Assembly (NCBI GenBank): GCA_950295325.1 | Contig: OX485806.1 | Coordinates: forward strand, 41,850,001-41,914,000 | Direction: 5' to 3' | Length of the DNA stretch: 64,000 bases | Source of the DNA: Polytrichum commune | Lineage: Eukaryota; Streptophyta; Polytrichopsida; Polytrichales; Polytrichaceae | Shown: in pieces, positions 1-12,984 of the stretch | How positions within the stretch are numbered: position 1 is the first letter of the stretch | Layout of the letters: every line of letters starts with the position of its first letter | Notes under the pieces: generated by a model | Databases searched by the model: none | Seen by the model: only the letters and a program-made list of their open reading frames with translations | What the model was told of the DNA's origin: nothing | Made by a program: the position numbers and the translations under genes

Positions 1-1424
1 TTTCTACTTGGAAAAAATATAATGTTTTAGAATTTAAATTCTTATGGGGCTAGCAGGTCTGATCCAGCATCTACTACCCACAGGACCACCCAGTTTTTCT
101 ACTCCATCTTTGAAAATCCAATTCTAATTGTCACCTTAACCAAATCACAAATGGGAAACGGCTATAGATAGCTATAGGAAATTTCTTTAAGAGAAAAATG
201 ATAAGTATTTTTTTCTAGCTTTTGAACTAAGCCTTCAGGGCATTGGCAGCTGAGGTCTACAATGCCTCCACTCGAAATTCTACAATCCAACCTACCTCGA
301 CAAAAGAAATGAAAATTTTGTATTGGTGTGTTAATAAACACACATTCTAATTAGGAGAGAGAGTAGAGGAGTTTCAGAAGCCTTTCTCTTAGGCCATTGA
401 GAATACATGCTAAAGGATTTCTTCTAACTACATTGAAGCAGGGCTTTGCCCAAGCATTAGAAGAAGAGAAAGTTACTACAAAGTGGAAGGAAGGGTTTTT
501 AAACCCTCTCAAAAAAAGGTTGGACCCCTCCGCCACCGGCTTCATTCTTCGAACCATTTTCCAAAATTTCGGCTCGGGGTTTTTATCGGTTGAGGTTGCC
601 GAGGTGGCTCCGACGGGGAACCCTAGAACATTTCTAATTTTTTGCCATTGAGTTGGTAAGGGGGCAAATGGGCAAATAACCCCTTTGCTCTCTTTCTATT
701 TTTTCTTCAAAAGTCTGTAAGTCGATTTCGTCTTCTTACGCCAAACACCTCTCATAGTTTTGTGTGACCTCTATTAACTAATAAACTAATATTTTCTTAG
801 CAAGCATCTACTTACATTTGCTTACCTAGCATATTTTTTCTATTTCGCTATTTTCTAGCGCTACTTAGTTTTCATTTTAACCAACCTTACCCTTAACTAG
901 AATTTTATTACTTCCGGTTGAAGGCCTGAAGTCCTTAGTACTCCAACTTCATTCTTCTCGGCTAACTACTAATTGAACTAATTTTTCCTAAATTCCCTAT
1001 CAATTCTAAATTTTAATGCTATCATTCTAACTAAAAGTGATCCCGCGGAGTGGTGGACCACTCTAAGGGTTCACAAGCCTCCCTCAAACCACATTTGTGG
1101 GATGTTGGTGAGGTACGAGGATGTATTCACCAATGTGTTGCTTAAAATTCACAGCCAATGAGTGAAAAAAAACTTTGCTCAACGAGAGATTGATTTTGAG
1201 CTATATGGTTACAAATGAAGTTGGTGGATGGACATGAGGAAGGTCAAAGCAATCCAAGAGTAAAAATGATCTTGGATTGAAAATGGGCTTTGGTCATTGC
1301 TTGGCCTAATCAACTACTACCACCGCTTCATTCAAGGTTGCTAGGACTTTGTCTGATTTGTTGGAAAAAATGGCTATCCCAAGAGTGGGGTGAGCCTTGT
1401 TACCAAGCCTTAGGGGAACTAGCG
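1..1424. other. Gene-poor left edge
   Basis: I see no supported gene here. A plus-strand open frame at 397-651 has no recognisable domain, and a minus-strand frame overlaps it, so I do not call it. The stretch is moderately AT-rich. Near 1050-1130 it has short phrases (cctcaaaccacatttgtggg) of the kind seen in degraded repeats. It is probably old repeat debris. Confidence 0.5.
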
Positions 1425-1742
1425 AGGCGGGCATTGGCCCAATATGGGGGCATAGTTGACTAGTATGGTTGAAGTTGTTGTAGTGTTTCTCTGACAATAC
1501 GATGATCAATTAAAAATTGGATTTTTATGGATGAAAATCCTTATATAAGATTGGTGATCGATTAAGAGGTGAGACCTAAATGCAAGTGTAGGAGGGTTGG
1601 TACCCCTCTTATGAACTAAAATGTTTGCGGTATGGGGAGCTAATCATTTGCATGTTGGAATGCAAAAGGTTAGTGCTCGTGATCTTTGCTAGAATTGAAA
1701 AATGACCAAGTTAGTTAAGGGAAGCTAGCGAAGGTTCCGACA
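1425..1742 (+). mobile_element. Partial LTR, family Y (3' third)
   Basis: This matches the 3' part of the Y LTR that is intact at 40712-41686. It runs from the block reading ggcattggcccaatat, through ctccggcaa-like and ggagctaatcattagcatg-like blocks, to the terminal ggttccgaca. It is strongly diverged, so it is an old copy. The 5' two thirds are missing. Confidence 0.75.
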
Positions 1743-2222
1743 TGCTATGTCCATTAGAAGCATAACAAATTGCTTGTGTAGATGCAAAAACAATTGAACC
1801 ATTGGTGGCAATAGAAATATACAAAGGAAAATAACTCACAATACATTTGAACAAAGAAACAAACATAGAGGGACCAAAAACAATAATTTTATTTTTACAT
1901 TGCTGTATGTATAATTTGCATGAGGGGATCTACGTTGAACAAGATGTTCACACTATTCTAAATGTAAATCTATAAAATTGGTTGTGAACATAGTTGCATG
2001 CAAAGATAGGGTGGATGACAGAGGATAAGGACGAGAGGGTGGATAGGGGGCAGTTCCTCTTAGCTAAGGGGACATAACCATGCCAACAAGATAATGACCA
2101 ACGAAGTTTGCGTCGATCAACCCAAATTGGGAGGTCTCAGTATATTACCTCAATCTAATCATGTCTAGATAGTGTGGAATGCTCCACCGTGATCCTTGCC
2201 CCACCTCTCGCCGCTGTTTTTT
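1743..2222. other. Unassigned spacer
   Basis: I see no gene. A short imperfect palindrome of the TTTGGGTCG/CGACCCAAA class lies at about 2107-2127, the first of a scattered set that runs through the next 3 kb. Confidence 0.4.
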
Positions 2223-5200
2223 TTAAGATGTCAACAACCTTCTCTGTAAAGGCTCAATATCCAGCCTTTGTCCTAACCCAACCTCTGCATGTGCATCATG
2301 CATGGATTCATCAATTTGATAAGGAGTAGAAGTATCATCACGCCCTTGTGGGCCTTCAACATCTAACATGGTTGTTTTAACAGCTATGTTGGTCAAATGG
2401 AGATTGAGTTGCAAAAGGGTTTGGGTCGCCAAACCCAAACTCTCTTTCATTGGGGAGTCACCTTGGGGCACTACAGGGGTAGGCAAGTTTGGGTCGAGCA
2501 ATCCAAACATCTTGGGGTTGTCTAGTTGGTGAACAGGGGGGCATCACTATGGGTGGTTGAAATGGTGGGGCCCCAAAGGGGAGGAGGCCTCCGAGACGTG
2601 CCAGATCTTGAGGTCGTCCACTTGTTAGAATAGGGCGTACAAAATGTGGTGGGGCCACATCTTGTGTTGGAAAGTGAAGGACGGTTGCGATAGGAACTGT
2701 TGCGAGATGGACTATTGGGGGATGCTTGCCGTAGGAAAGCAAAGGTGCAAGTGTCAAAAGGAGTTTGGAGGATCCACCACCAAACCTTGCACCCACATCC
2801 CTTGGATCATTAACGTGATCAAGTCGACATTGGACGAAGGCTAGGCCATCACCCTATGTCGCCCTTGTTTTAGCGCGGGGCCCCTCAACTTAGCGACTAC
2901 GTTCCGTATTGAGGGTTCTTCAGCGACAACCTTCTACAAGTGGACGCAATGCTCCTCATGCCTCAACCATTTTTTGTTAGCCTCTTGTACAATGAGGATT
3001 TTGGTTTCACCTTCACCATGCCAGCAAACGTTGTGGGGAAAGAGGATCTGACCTAAGTTGTTTGGCAAGCTCCATGTTGTCCTCATCCTCGCTACTTATA
3101 ACCATGGTCTCCTACATTGAATAATTGATGTAGAGTTTCTTGCCCTTTAGCCTCGTCCTCTCCCTGAACGTGGCAGTCACGTCCATGGAGTACATGTCCC
3201 TCACATCGTCCATAGTGAGGACGGGCACCAGCTTACTCTACGGAGTTGCCACTTGCATAGTTTTCTTATGTTCAGAAGTTTTGGAATTCTATGTGTAACT
3301 CGTTGCCCCTTCCTTGACCTTGTTTCCTACCCTAATTTCATTTTTTCTTGTTTTTCCTCCTCTTGTACCTCGATACCTATCGTTCAAGATGAATTGCCCA
3401 GATGCAACCCAACTTGGGGTTCACTTATTTCAACAAGCAATTCTTTTGGGGTTGATACGCCTCGCCCTATCCAACGGGTTTTCAACCCCTTGAACGATGT
3501 CCTCAATGTAGCTTTCAAGGATCCAATTGAGGATTTCCATTTTATTCGTCAACAATTTTTGGGTTTTGTAGAATCGAAGATTGCCATCCTCTATCTAGGT
3601 GTAGATGTTCAACCCCAACATCTATGCATTCCCAAAACACTTGTATTGAAATAACACTCATTAAATTGCACCAATGAAAATAAGAACAAACAATAGAATA
3701 AAACCAAAAAAAATGAACCCACCTAACAAAAACAGTGCATAGTTTGGGTCGGTCAACCCAAACTATGAACCAACTATTCAAAGTTACTTATCATGGAAGC
3801 GTAGATGGGTTTGGACCCCGAAAGAATGTTGACAATACTGTCTTTTCTCCTCGTCAACCGCAAGTAGAATTCCATCCGCAACTCATCGACAAGATAGTTG
3901 GTGTATTTAGCCTCATCGTAGAGGCACTTGCTGGCACCCAATCCTTCTGGAACTTGGAAGAGTTTTTCCATCCGATTTATAAGATGGTTATCCACCTTAA
4001 ACAAACTTTTTTTGTATACAAAATACAAATACAAAACGTTGACAACCTTGGTTTTTTTGTCTTTCAACGTCGTGTACGTCCCATCCTCCGGTGCAGCAAT
4101 GTAGTGAGATTTGGAGACAACATAATCAAGCTACAAATTCCTCACAATCTCATACACCTACTCTATTCTCCCATCTTTGACTATCCACAACCAGATGTCA
4201 ATCTCCTTGAACTTGGTGTTTGCATAGTTAAGGAACTTTGACAATAAAGGCTCATAAAAATAGATGCTCGTGGTGCCTTCAAAGGAACCATAATTCTAAA
4301 GGGGAACCGGTCACTTGTTTTTGTCTTCATTGCCTTCCTAACATCAACGCCATGCAAGACCTGGACTTTTAACGACTCGAGGGTGATAAGGTTGAAAAGC
4401 ACGTCCCTTTCAAAATTGACAATCTAATTTTTTTTATAAAGTTGGAGAAGGCACATAACGTGTGATCTGGAAGTGGCCGGTTATTCCCACCCTTCTCAAC
4501 TTGGACCTGAGGATATCTTCCCCTGCATCCCGATTAGAGCCACCGTGGACACATTGGTGAACATGTATTTCACTTTGAACACTCTTTATTGCACCTCGTT
4601 GACCTTGCCATCCACAAAAATGTTCATCTCAAATACTAGCTTGTGCAGCTCCTAGACCATAATCATCTTGTTCTTCATGTTCTCTGTCCATTCCTTCATT
4701 GTGTAACATGAAATAACAAAGAATTTGGGCTTGGAAAAGACAACTTTGGGGTGCACCCAACATCTTTTTGCTGACAACTCAACGTGTAGGATGTGAATTG
4801 TTGTTTTTCTCATCTTTGTATGCAAAGGCCTTGCAAAGTTCTAAAGAACGCTCTCACCAGAGGCTTCATTTGCTTGAACCATGATGTTTGGTTGGAAAGC
4901 AAATTTGTGTTGGAATTGATCAGATCCCCCGTATCGTGCTTTGTGAACATGTTCTTCCACTTCAACCAAACAAACTCGGATGTTGTTATTAAATAAATCT
5001 CCGTTCTCAGCTCGTTGTATATTTTCTGCTTATGATTGGCATTATCAATGGAGGAAAACCTATTAATCATCTGGTATTTGAAGTCTTACATATGAACCAG
5101 AGCACACGTGTTAGGATTGTATTTGTTTTTTTCAAATGAACATCCTAATCAACAACTGCAACAAAAAATTGGATCGATCGACCCAAACAATTAAAATAAA

Positions 5201-5650
5201 AAAAATTGGGTTGATCGACCCAAAAAATATTCACCTTCTACTTGGGATATTTGTCCTTCGCATTCTTCCAATCTCTAGGAGGTCTGCCGTAGATTTCTCA
5301 CACCTCCCGCAAGGCCATGATGTTCATAATCCATGAAGTTTGGTAGCCATGTTTGTTCTTCTCCATGTTGAAATAATGGAAGAGGTTCGAGAGTTTGGTT
5401 TTGTCATTAGAACACACCACCAATGTCTTTCACACATTTAATTTTTCTTTTTGATAGTTGGGATCATCCCACTCAGTCATCAGTTGGATTTTCTTCAACA
5501 TTTTCACACCGTTTTGACGGTCAATTAGCCAAAAATTGCATTTTTGATCAACGGCCACATATCTGGCACATGCATTCATTTTTGTCCTTGGAACATGATG
5601 GCAAGAGTCTGCCTATCAATTTGAATTGCTTGCTCACTATCTGAGCGATG
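2223..5650 (-). pseudogene. Decayed gene region gamma, possible methylase-like
   Basis: Several minus-strand reading frames without stops lie in order here: 4810-5070, 4181-4402, 3774-4067 and the proline-rich 2458-2796. Frameshifts and stops join them poorly. The frame at 3774-4067 contains LRLTRRKDSIVNILSGSK, whose hydrophobic-D..hydrophobic-x-SG-G/S pattern resembles motif I of N4/N6-type DNA methyltransferases. That resemblance is weak and inferred. Scattered palindromes of the TTTGGGTCG..CGACCCAAA class lie within or beside it (about 2487-2508, 3741-3764, 5168-5223), the same class that is arrayed upstream of the two DUF7869 genes. The plus-strand frame at 3735-4241 is the shadow of this region. 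It could instead be another unrecognised transposon gene. No function is claimed. Confidence 0.35.
3741..3764. repeat. Palindrome of the TTTGGGTCG..CGACCCAAA class
   Basis: AGTTTGGGTCGG is followed by its near-perfect reverse complement TCAACCCAAACT. It is an isolated copy of the unit that forms tandem arrays at 12985-13590 and 62752-63670. Related copies lie at about 2487-2508, 5169-5187 and 5206-5223. Confidence 0.8.
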
Positions 5651-5807
5651 ATCCAATCGACGTAGGCATTTTTTTTGCATGAACACATTTTTTTGATGGC
5701 GCTAGGTTGTACTAGCTGATGTTGACGTCGAACTTGAAATCCCTGCCCATATACTTAATAATGCGTGCACCCAACATAAACTATGCTTATGCATTGTATA
5801 TTCTACA

Positions 5808-6360
5808 TGTCGCACCCTTGTTTGCCCCCTTAACAGTCTTGTCAATTTTCATATCTAGCAAAGGTTACGAGCGTTAATCCTTTGCATTCCGCCATGCTAA
5901 TGATTAGCTCCTCCTACCCCGGAGCTTGTAATTCATAAGAGGGGAACCAACCCTCCTACTTTGCTCTCGAGACTCACCCCTTAATTGGTAACCAATTCTT
6001 AGATGTGGACTTTCATTCATGAAAATCCAATCTTATGTTGATCATCACGTTGCCAGAGCAATACTACAACAACCACTCAACGCCCCACTCAAATTGCCAT
6101 ATCTCCTAGCTCACACCTCCAATTGAGGTGTTCTTAAGCATTCTAGAAGATACATTTCATGAGCTACATGTAGCTCATGGCCTTACCTTCGTGCCTCTTA
6201 GTCTTTGTGGGTGGGAGGCGTTTGAAACGCCCGGGGCCCTCACCCACACTAAAATCATTTGGGCCCTCTCATCAACGGCGCCACAAGTCCTAGGAGTCAC
6301 TATGGGGACCTCGTTGTGTCCATAGTATTTTGGGCACTCCTCATGGCGAGGTGCGCGACA
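5808..6360 (-). mobile_element. Solo LTR, family Y, internally deleted, with TSD
   Basis: This is a reverse-oriented Y LTR. Its left end reads TGTCGCACCC and its right end reads ggtgcgcgaca. It is flanked by the exact 5-bp direct repeat ctaca (5803-5807 and 6361-6365), the signature of retroviral-type integration. At 553 bp it is about 420 bp shorter than the intact Y LTR at 40712-41686, so it has an internal deletion. The open frame at 6128-6325 is only LTR sequence. Confidence 0.9.
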
Positions 6361-6365
6361 CTACA

Positions 6366-7155
6366 TGACCCTAAAGTAATTGAAATACATAAATTCTACA
6401 ATAACATATAACATAATCTTGCAAGCTGAATCTCACAAACACTCAACACCCTAAATCTTACAAACACCAACACTTTGAATCTCACAAACATTCTCAATTT
6501 CAACAAAACAACGTCATCACACAAGCACTATGAATTTCAATCACACTTGAATCTCACAAACTGATGAATTTCCCAAACACAAGTTGAACATCTTACAAAC
6601 ATTCTAAAACCACTCAATGCCGTCACAAAAGTTCCTAACAACTAAGACAAAGGGGGTGAAAGCAAGAGGAGGAAGGGAGGAAGAATTATCAAACATGCGG
6701 GAGAAAGCATAGGAACCGCAGAGGCGAGCGTTTCCAAGAGTAACGTAAAGAAATGTTTGGCGTGGACGGAAAGAAAGAGTGAAAGAGGGTGACATTTCAG
6801 ATTTTGCAACCCTTGGGAATAGGCCCACAACCACAAGATTAAGGTACCCATGCAAATAGGATTATGGGGCAGCCCTAATCCCTAAATCCTAACCCGCTAA
6901 CCCTTTGCGGTAATAAGTTTTTTCAAGACACTCAAACATAGCCTAAGGTGCTTCATAGCCTAAGGTATTGCACAAAATGGTTAATTTTCACAAAATTCAT
7001 GCTTAAACTAATGTTCATTACAAATCTCAAGCAACAAAGAGAAGATAACAATCGGAAATGGAATAGGAAGCTCAGACATCAATCGGCCATGGTAGGTATC
7101 AGACCACCTTAGCCATAAATCAGGCCAGACAACAACCCGAATACCATGAGGGTAT
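6366..7155. other. Unassigned AT-rich spacer
   Basis: There is no recognisable gene. The block at 6425-6600 repeats short phrases such as tctcacaaac and tcttacaaacattct, a loose tandem of about 25-30 bp. Two overlapping minus-strand frames at 6604-6855 have no domain. There is a telomere-like phrase near 6870-6905 (ccctaatccctaaatcctaacc), too short and irregular to call telomeric. Confidence 0.4.
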
Positions 7156-7159
7156 CGTG

Positions 7160-8672
7160 CCAAAAGGACGGTTATTGGATTCACATGAAAAAAAAAACAT
7201 CGGAAGGATAATTAGTGAAACTGCATGCAAGAATGTTGCTAATTAATTAAGTGCAATTTCCTAAATCATTGTTGCCATGCGTCTAAGAGATATCAAGATC
7301 TTGACATAAATTAAAATTTGTTGTTTACATATCTATTTCATTCCACTATCATTCTTATCATAATTATTTTTTAACCTATATTTCATGAGCATAATTGATT
7401 ACCTAAGGAAATCAAATACAATGAGTAATATGATTATATGAAGTATTATGATATAAACTTTGAATTGATAAGTGGAGTATATGAATATCTACCATTAATA
7501 TTATATTATTGTTTTTCTCTAAAAATAAACTTTGAATGTTATAGCTAATGTTCCAAAAAATTAAAATATTTGCTTAAAATAGACTATGCTCTATTTATAA
7601 CTAAGGTTGTAATACATAACATGCATTATAATTGGAGTGATTCTAATTATAGCTAGACTAACTTACATTAAATGTCCGCACTAGAAATAGATTGTATTCT
7701 AATTATAGCAAAGATTGCAATACAACTATTATGACTGTGCTAAAATTAGACTATAATCACATAGCCGTGAAACCAAAGTACACCCAAAGATAAGAGAATT
7801 ATTAGTTGAAACATTGGAGATTAAGCAAAATTACTAAGTTGAGAGCATGACTCAAGAATTCTTCCTCAAGAGTTGATAAGAAAATGTAAGAGGAAAATTT
7901 TTTTACATGGAAAAATAGTATCTTAGAGCCGCTTCATTATTGTAAAAATATTGTCCACACATGTTTCAACCAAAAGAGGTCCCGGTAATGGAAACTAACA
8001 ATAAGGAGACTAGAAGTAAGAGTTGAGAGAAAAAAAATTGTAACGGAAAACAACTTGGTTACTCGGTTATTTCAAGAAATTACTTGGTCACTTGAAGAAA
8101 GGTTGCTTGATCCTAGCTACATGGCTACTTGGTAAATTAAAAAGAAATTAATTGTTACTTGAAGAAAGACTACCTGGCCACTTGAAAAAAAATGTGGTTT
8201 GTTACAAGCCACTTGGCAACTCGGCATATTGAAGAGAAATTACTTCCTACTTGAAGAAAAGCCACTCGGTTAATTCAAGAAAGATATGTACAACTTGAAA
8301 TACTTAGAAAAATAGGGAAGCAACCGCAGGGCATGAAGAAGTTCAATACAAGAAAAAAATTACAAGGAATAAATTTATAGATTAAAAGCAACGGAACCAC
8401 TTGAAGAGATATCATCAAGCAAAGAAGTTCATTACAACAGAAGGAGATTTTCTAAAAATTATACTTAAAAGACCATCATGATGGACACAAGGTAGAGGAT
8501 TTTTTTTTAAAACAAACAAAAACATCTACCAACACAATAAGGAAAACAACCAAGATAGAAACAACAAATGGTAAGGAGATGAGGTAGGTTAGTTATCACA
8601 ATCCAAAAAACACTCTAAGTCACTATAATACGGTCAACCTTAAGAATAAATGGAGGTAATTGAGCTCTACAA
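7160..8672 (+). mobile_element. Repeat X copy 1 (LTR-like, 5' truncated)
   Basis: This is colinear with the reverse complement of 14535-16680. Shared blocks include gattacctaaggaaatcaaat, ttgtaatacat, aagaaaggttgcttgatcc and the terminal ggtaattgagctctaca. It ends in ...CTACA, consistent with an LTR 3' end (the X start, TGTTCACC, is visible only in copy 2). It is non-coding. The left part of the repeat seems to be missing. Confidence 0.75.
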
Positions 8673-9809
8673 CTAATACTTAACCCCTATTTACATGACA
8701 TCATAACCTAATTTTGCAAACAAGTTGAATACATTGGTTCCTAAGCCGTTTGACCATTTTAGAGAAATAATAAAATTCATTTGACATTCAATTATGTTAT
8801 TTATGTTGAATATCTTCCCCAACTCCAATTTTAATGGTTTTGAATTGCATGGTCCTCAATTGGAATTGCTAAGATGCTCGTGTTTTTAATCATCCTTTAC
8901 ATATTCACATTGATGAATCATGTAATACACAATAAACCATGGTTCATGATATATTGCAAAGTGAACTCAAGTAAAATGATTTAAACGTACAAGCTACTAA
9001 GGGTTTAGGGTAGCTCAAGCAAATGAAATGTAGCTCCAATTGTCTTCATTTACAAAACGTTGTAAAATGAAGCCATTATGGAACCAGATGGAACCAGATG
9101 ATAATGATACATAGTCTAAGAAGGATATTTGAAAATTATATTGCAATCCTAAGAGGCAATTACATGGTTTAATAATATTACTATGTATTGTAATTTTCAT
9201 GATGGTTGTTGCTCTAGCCTACTAATTCAATACAAATTTATGTATTGTCATTAATTACAATATGGAATTACTCAATATGTATTGACACTTTATCATTATT
9301 TTTTGCCAAAAACATCAGATCGATTGTTTGATTTATATCATGCAACATTAATATATTTACTTGGAAGTTGACATTTCAAGTGAATAGGAGAAGCACAATG
9401 ATTACAAATGTATCTACCGCGCCCCCATGGAGTTCAACATCATGTGAAGCCATTCAAGCAATCATTTTGTTGTTCAATGTTCCCTCCACATATATTAAGC
9501 AACATATATTAGATTATGGCACAAAATGTAATGGATGTTCTTTGTATATGAAGGCATCAATGAACACATACGAGATTTAGGGTTTAGGTTGGGTTGGCAT
9601 AGGTAAAGCATGTTCAAAAAAAAAAAAAAAAACTATGACTTATTGTAGTGCAAGCCATAAATGAATAACACATAGGTCAAACGATGGGGCCTTGGTGCTT
9701 GTAATTTTAAATACAAATGTATATCGTCATCACAACATTTTAATTCACAAACATGGAAGGTGGTTGTGTGGTCGTATATAATGAACTCACTAAAGGAAAC
9801 ATGTGATCT
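8673..9809. other. Unassigned AT-rich spacer
   Basis: No gene is visible. Reading frames at 9015-9200 and 9368-9580 are short and without motif. A poly-A run lies at about 9616-9632. Confidence 0.4.
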
Positions 9810-10781
9810 TGTCGCGCACCCCTCCATGAGGAGTGCCCGAAACACCATGGGCACAAGGGGGACCCCGGAGTGACACCCGGGACTTGTGGCGCCGTTGGTG
9901 AGAGGGCCCAAGTGATCCTAGTGTGGGTGAGGGCCCCGGGCGTTGGGAACGCCTCCCACCCACGCAGACTAGGAGGCACGAGGGTAGGGCCATGAGCTAT
10001 GCGTAGCTCATGGCGTGGTGATTCTAGAATCCGCAAAAACACCTCAATCGGAGGTGTGAGCTAGGAGTTATGGCCATTTGAGTGGGGCATTGTCCCGGGA
10101 CAGCGCCCTGGTACAACAGTGCCTGGGAGTGATTCCCGGGACTGCCAAGCTTCAAACAGGCATAACTTCCTCCATACTTGCCTCAATGTGGCAAGTGAGG
10201 AGTCCATCGGCATCTACGTGAAGCGTAACTGAAGATGGAGTGGTCGTTTGTTAGCACCAGACATCATACAAGGAAGTTATGATGCTCTGAAGCTGTTGGG
10301 GGCTTCTAGGCCCAGCAACTAAGGGAAAATGTCTACTTGGCCCCAACTCTTGGTAGAGAGACAAGAGGTCTCTTGATGGTGGGATAGGGGCCCCACGTAG
10401 AGTCCTAAAGGCTTATATGGGTGAGGTGGTGTGGCCTCACCCATTCGAGGCTGAACAGCACGGCCTCCATGGGATTTGGCCCCTTGTGAGGCCATAGTTG
10501 CCTAGTATGGTTCGGGTTGTTGTAGTGTTGCTCCGGCAACGCGATGATCAACATGGGATTGGACTTCCATGGATGGAAGTCCACATCTAGGAATGGGTTA
10601 CCGATTAAGGGGTGAGTCCTGAAAGCAAAGTAAGAGGGTTGGTTCCCTCCTATGAATTATAAGGTCCGGGGTAGGAGGAGCTAATCATTAGCATGGCGGA
10701 ATGCGAATGGTTAGCACTCGTAACCTTTGCTAGGAATGGAAATTGGCAAGATTTTTAAGGGGACTAGCAAGGGTTGCGACA
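9810..10781 (+). mobile_element. Solo LTR, family Y, near full length
   Basis: A 972-bp LTR starts TGTCGCGCACC and ends GGTTGCGACA. The flanks gatct (9805-9809) and aatct (10782-10786) match at four of five bases, which fits a diverged 5-bp target duplication. It has the same internal blocks as 40712-41686. Minus-strand open frames at 9633-10042 are non-genic and recur in every Y copy because the same LTR stretch is open in that frame. Confidence 0.88.
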
Positions 10782-10786
10782 AATCT

Positions 10787-12984
10787 AGTATTTACAACTA
10801 GGTCATCCAATATTAAGCTATAAACTTGTCTTATTAGCAAAAAAATCTAATAGCAAAGTTATAGTATGTACGATCTTGATCATGTTAATATGTTATTTGA
10901 AACAATTAACTATTATATATTAAATCAAGGAATTTTCACGTTGTGAATGTTATGAGGACATACATTTCCAACTTTGCGTATTTTTCTCACTCACATTCCT
11001 AGAGTTAAAGTGGACTTGAGGATATGCTCAACATCCTTGAAAGAGTGAACCTAAAAATGCTAGTTGTGATTAATGACTCCCATTAATGACTTCCACATAC
11101 GTTAGTCATTGCCACACTTGCATGCTTAAGAATGGAGCAACGTTATATGCATACATTACAAATGACATATGTATTTAATGACTCTCACTGTATGGAGTTA
11201 CACAGTGTTGCCATGTTTTTTGTCAATGTATTGTTTAAAATATACCATAATGTTTGAGGTCAAGTAGAGGAATATTTGGAACATGATTTATTATGTATGT
11301 GATGCATGAAAATGAACTTGTAAAGGATGGTTTTTCTAAATTACTTATTAGATGCCCATTTCCCTTATTATACTTGCAAAAATAAATGTGGCCATCACCT
11401 TTCCTCCCAAAGGTGCATGTCATCTTCACATAAACTAATCATAAATGGAGTCAATATCCAAACTAATGTCAATACACATTTCTTCAATATACATAATATA
11501 TGCCAATTTAAATCAATTGATGATTGGGGCATCGAAGAGTCAGGCTTAATGCGCATTTTCTATAATAACTATGAAGCGGGAAAATTTGTCAGAAGGTTTG
11601 AAGTAACGTCCAAAGCAGCACCAAGCGGGAAAAACATCCAAAGAGGAAGTTGGGGAAGTGGACACTTCAAAAAGCCAAACCCTCCAAACGTCAGTCATTT
11701 TTGCTCTTCTTCCACTTTTGATATCGTAGCAAGCTCTCTCAAGACTTAGCGACATTTGAAGATACTCGAAGACGAACGGCTTCGAGTTTGAAGACCGAAT
11801 TTAGACTGAGAGCCCACGATACTGAAGGCCCGCGGACTGGAGACCGTGACTGGAGGACCGTGGAACCGGACGGCGAGTTTCCGAGACTTGAAGACTGATT
11901 CTTAACGAATCCGAAGACTCGGAGATATGAAGACCCCTTTTGGGTGTACCTTGAAGATTGAGGGCCCAAGTTACTGAGAGACCACGAGACCGTAGGAGCG
12001 AAGACTAAAGACCTATGAAGTACTTGAAAACTTGATTGAAGACTTTTGAAGACCGGGAGAACATGAAAAACTAAAGGACCACAAGTCTGAGGGCCCATGT
12101 GACTGGAGGACCGAGAAGACAAAAGACTAAGGAGATTTTGCGGGTCGAAGACCAAGGAGGTTCTCGAAGCTAAAGACTAAGGCGTTTTAAAGTCAAGACT
12201 TGGGATACTTGTGATGGCTAAGAAGATTTTACAAATACTAAGAAGATTCTCTTGAAGAGTGAAGTCTAAAGGAATTTCTCGAGACCGGAGAATTAAACTT
12301 TCATCATTAGAGATTGAAGACATTGAGAGGGATTCAAATCATCATTCGAGAATAGGAGAATTGAAGACGATCAAGTAGTCCAATCTCACGATTAAGTTAT
12401 TACAATCTAGATATATCAATAAACATGATTGATAAAATATTCAAGATTGTGAACTTTGTTTGAGGATATTAGAATTGGAAATGGAATTGAAGAATGTTTT
12501 GATACCATTACATTGATTGCAAAAACACTCTTTATGTTCATAACACTTAACCTCGACATTAGGATTTCGGGGAACATAAGCTTGAAAGCTTAGGCTACTT
12601 TCTCCTTAGAGATTTAGAAAGAGACTTTAATACAACATTCCGGATTTGGGATAAGAATATCTTGCTAGTCATTCAAACCATGAAAGATGCAAGATATAAT
12701 AGGTGATTAGGAACTAGGTTCTTAGGAACACCTTAATATAGGATTTCAGGGAACATAAACTTGTAATCTTAGGTCAATGACTTCATGAGGATTCAAAAAG
12801 CATTAAAATCATGGGTTACAAAATTAAGACAACTAAGAGTTACGGACACCTTCACAAGTATTGGAATCTAAGAGGACCTAATTTTGGTGGGAGTAATTTC
12901 CATGTAAACCGGTCAACAACGGGTTATACCGTCTAAGTTGCTAAGGGTTTGAAGGTGACCTCGACACCCGCCACATCAAATGGT
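10787..12984. other. Gene-free stretch with GAAGAC-rich tract
   Basis: No supported gene. From about 11755 to 12420 the sequence is built around repeated GAAGAC/GAAGACT words (cttgaagactgattc, gaagaccgaat, gaagactaagg), a degenerate simple repeat, and is purine-rich. Between 12550 and 12790 a phrase of the form aggatttc(g/a)gggaacataa recurs. Open frames at 11327-11749 and 11739-12155 fall in this tract and have no domain. Confidence 0.5.

Noticed and set aside
3735..4241. 168-codon plus-strand frame
   Set aside because: The minus strand in the same place has the more protein-like composition and the frame includes a palindrome repeat; it is probably a shadow.
6865..6910. Telomere-like CCCTAAA words
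   Set aside because: Only a few irregular copies (ccctaatccctaaatcctaacc); not a tandem telomeric array.
9740..10042. Open frame of 100 codons that recurs in similar form at 6128, 25815, 26174, 27021 and 40663
   Set aside because: The recurrence suggests a conserved protein, but each lies inside a Y LTR next to its 5' end; the frames shift between copies and no domain is visible. It is LTR sequence, not a gene.
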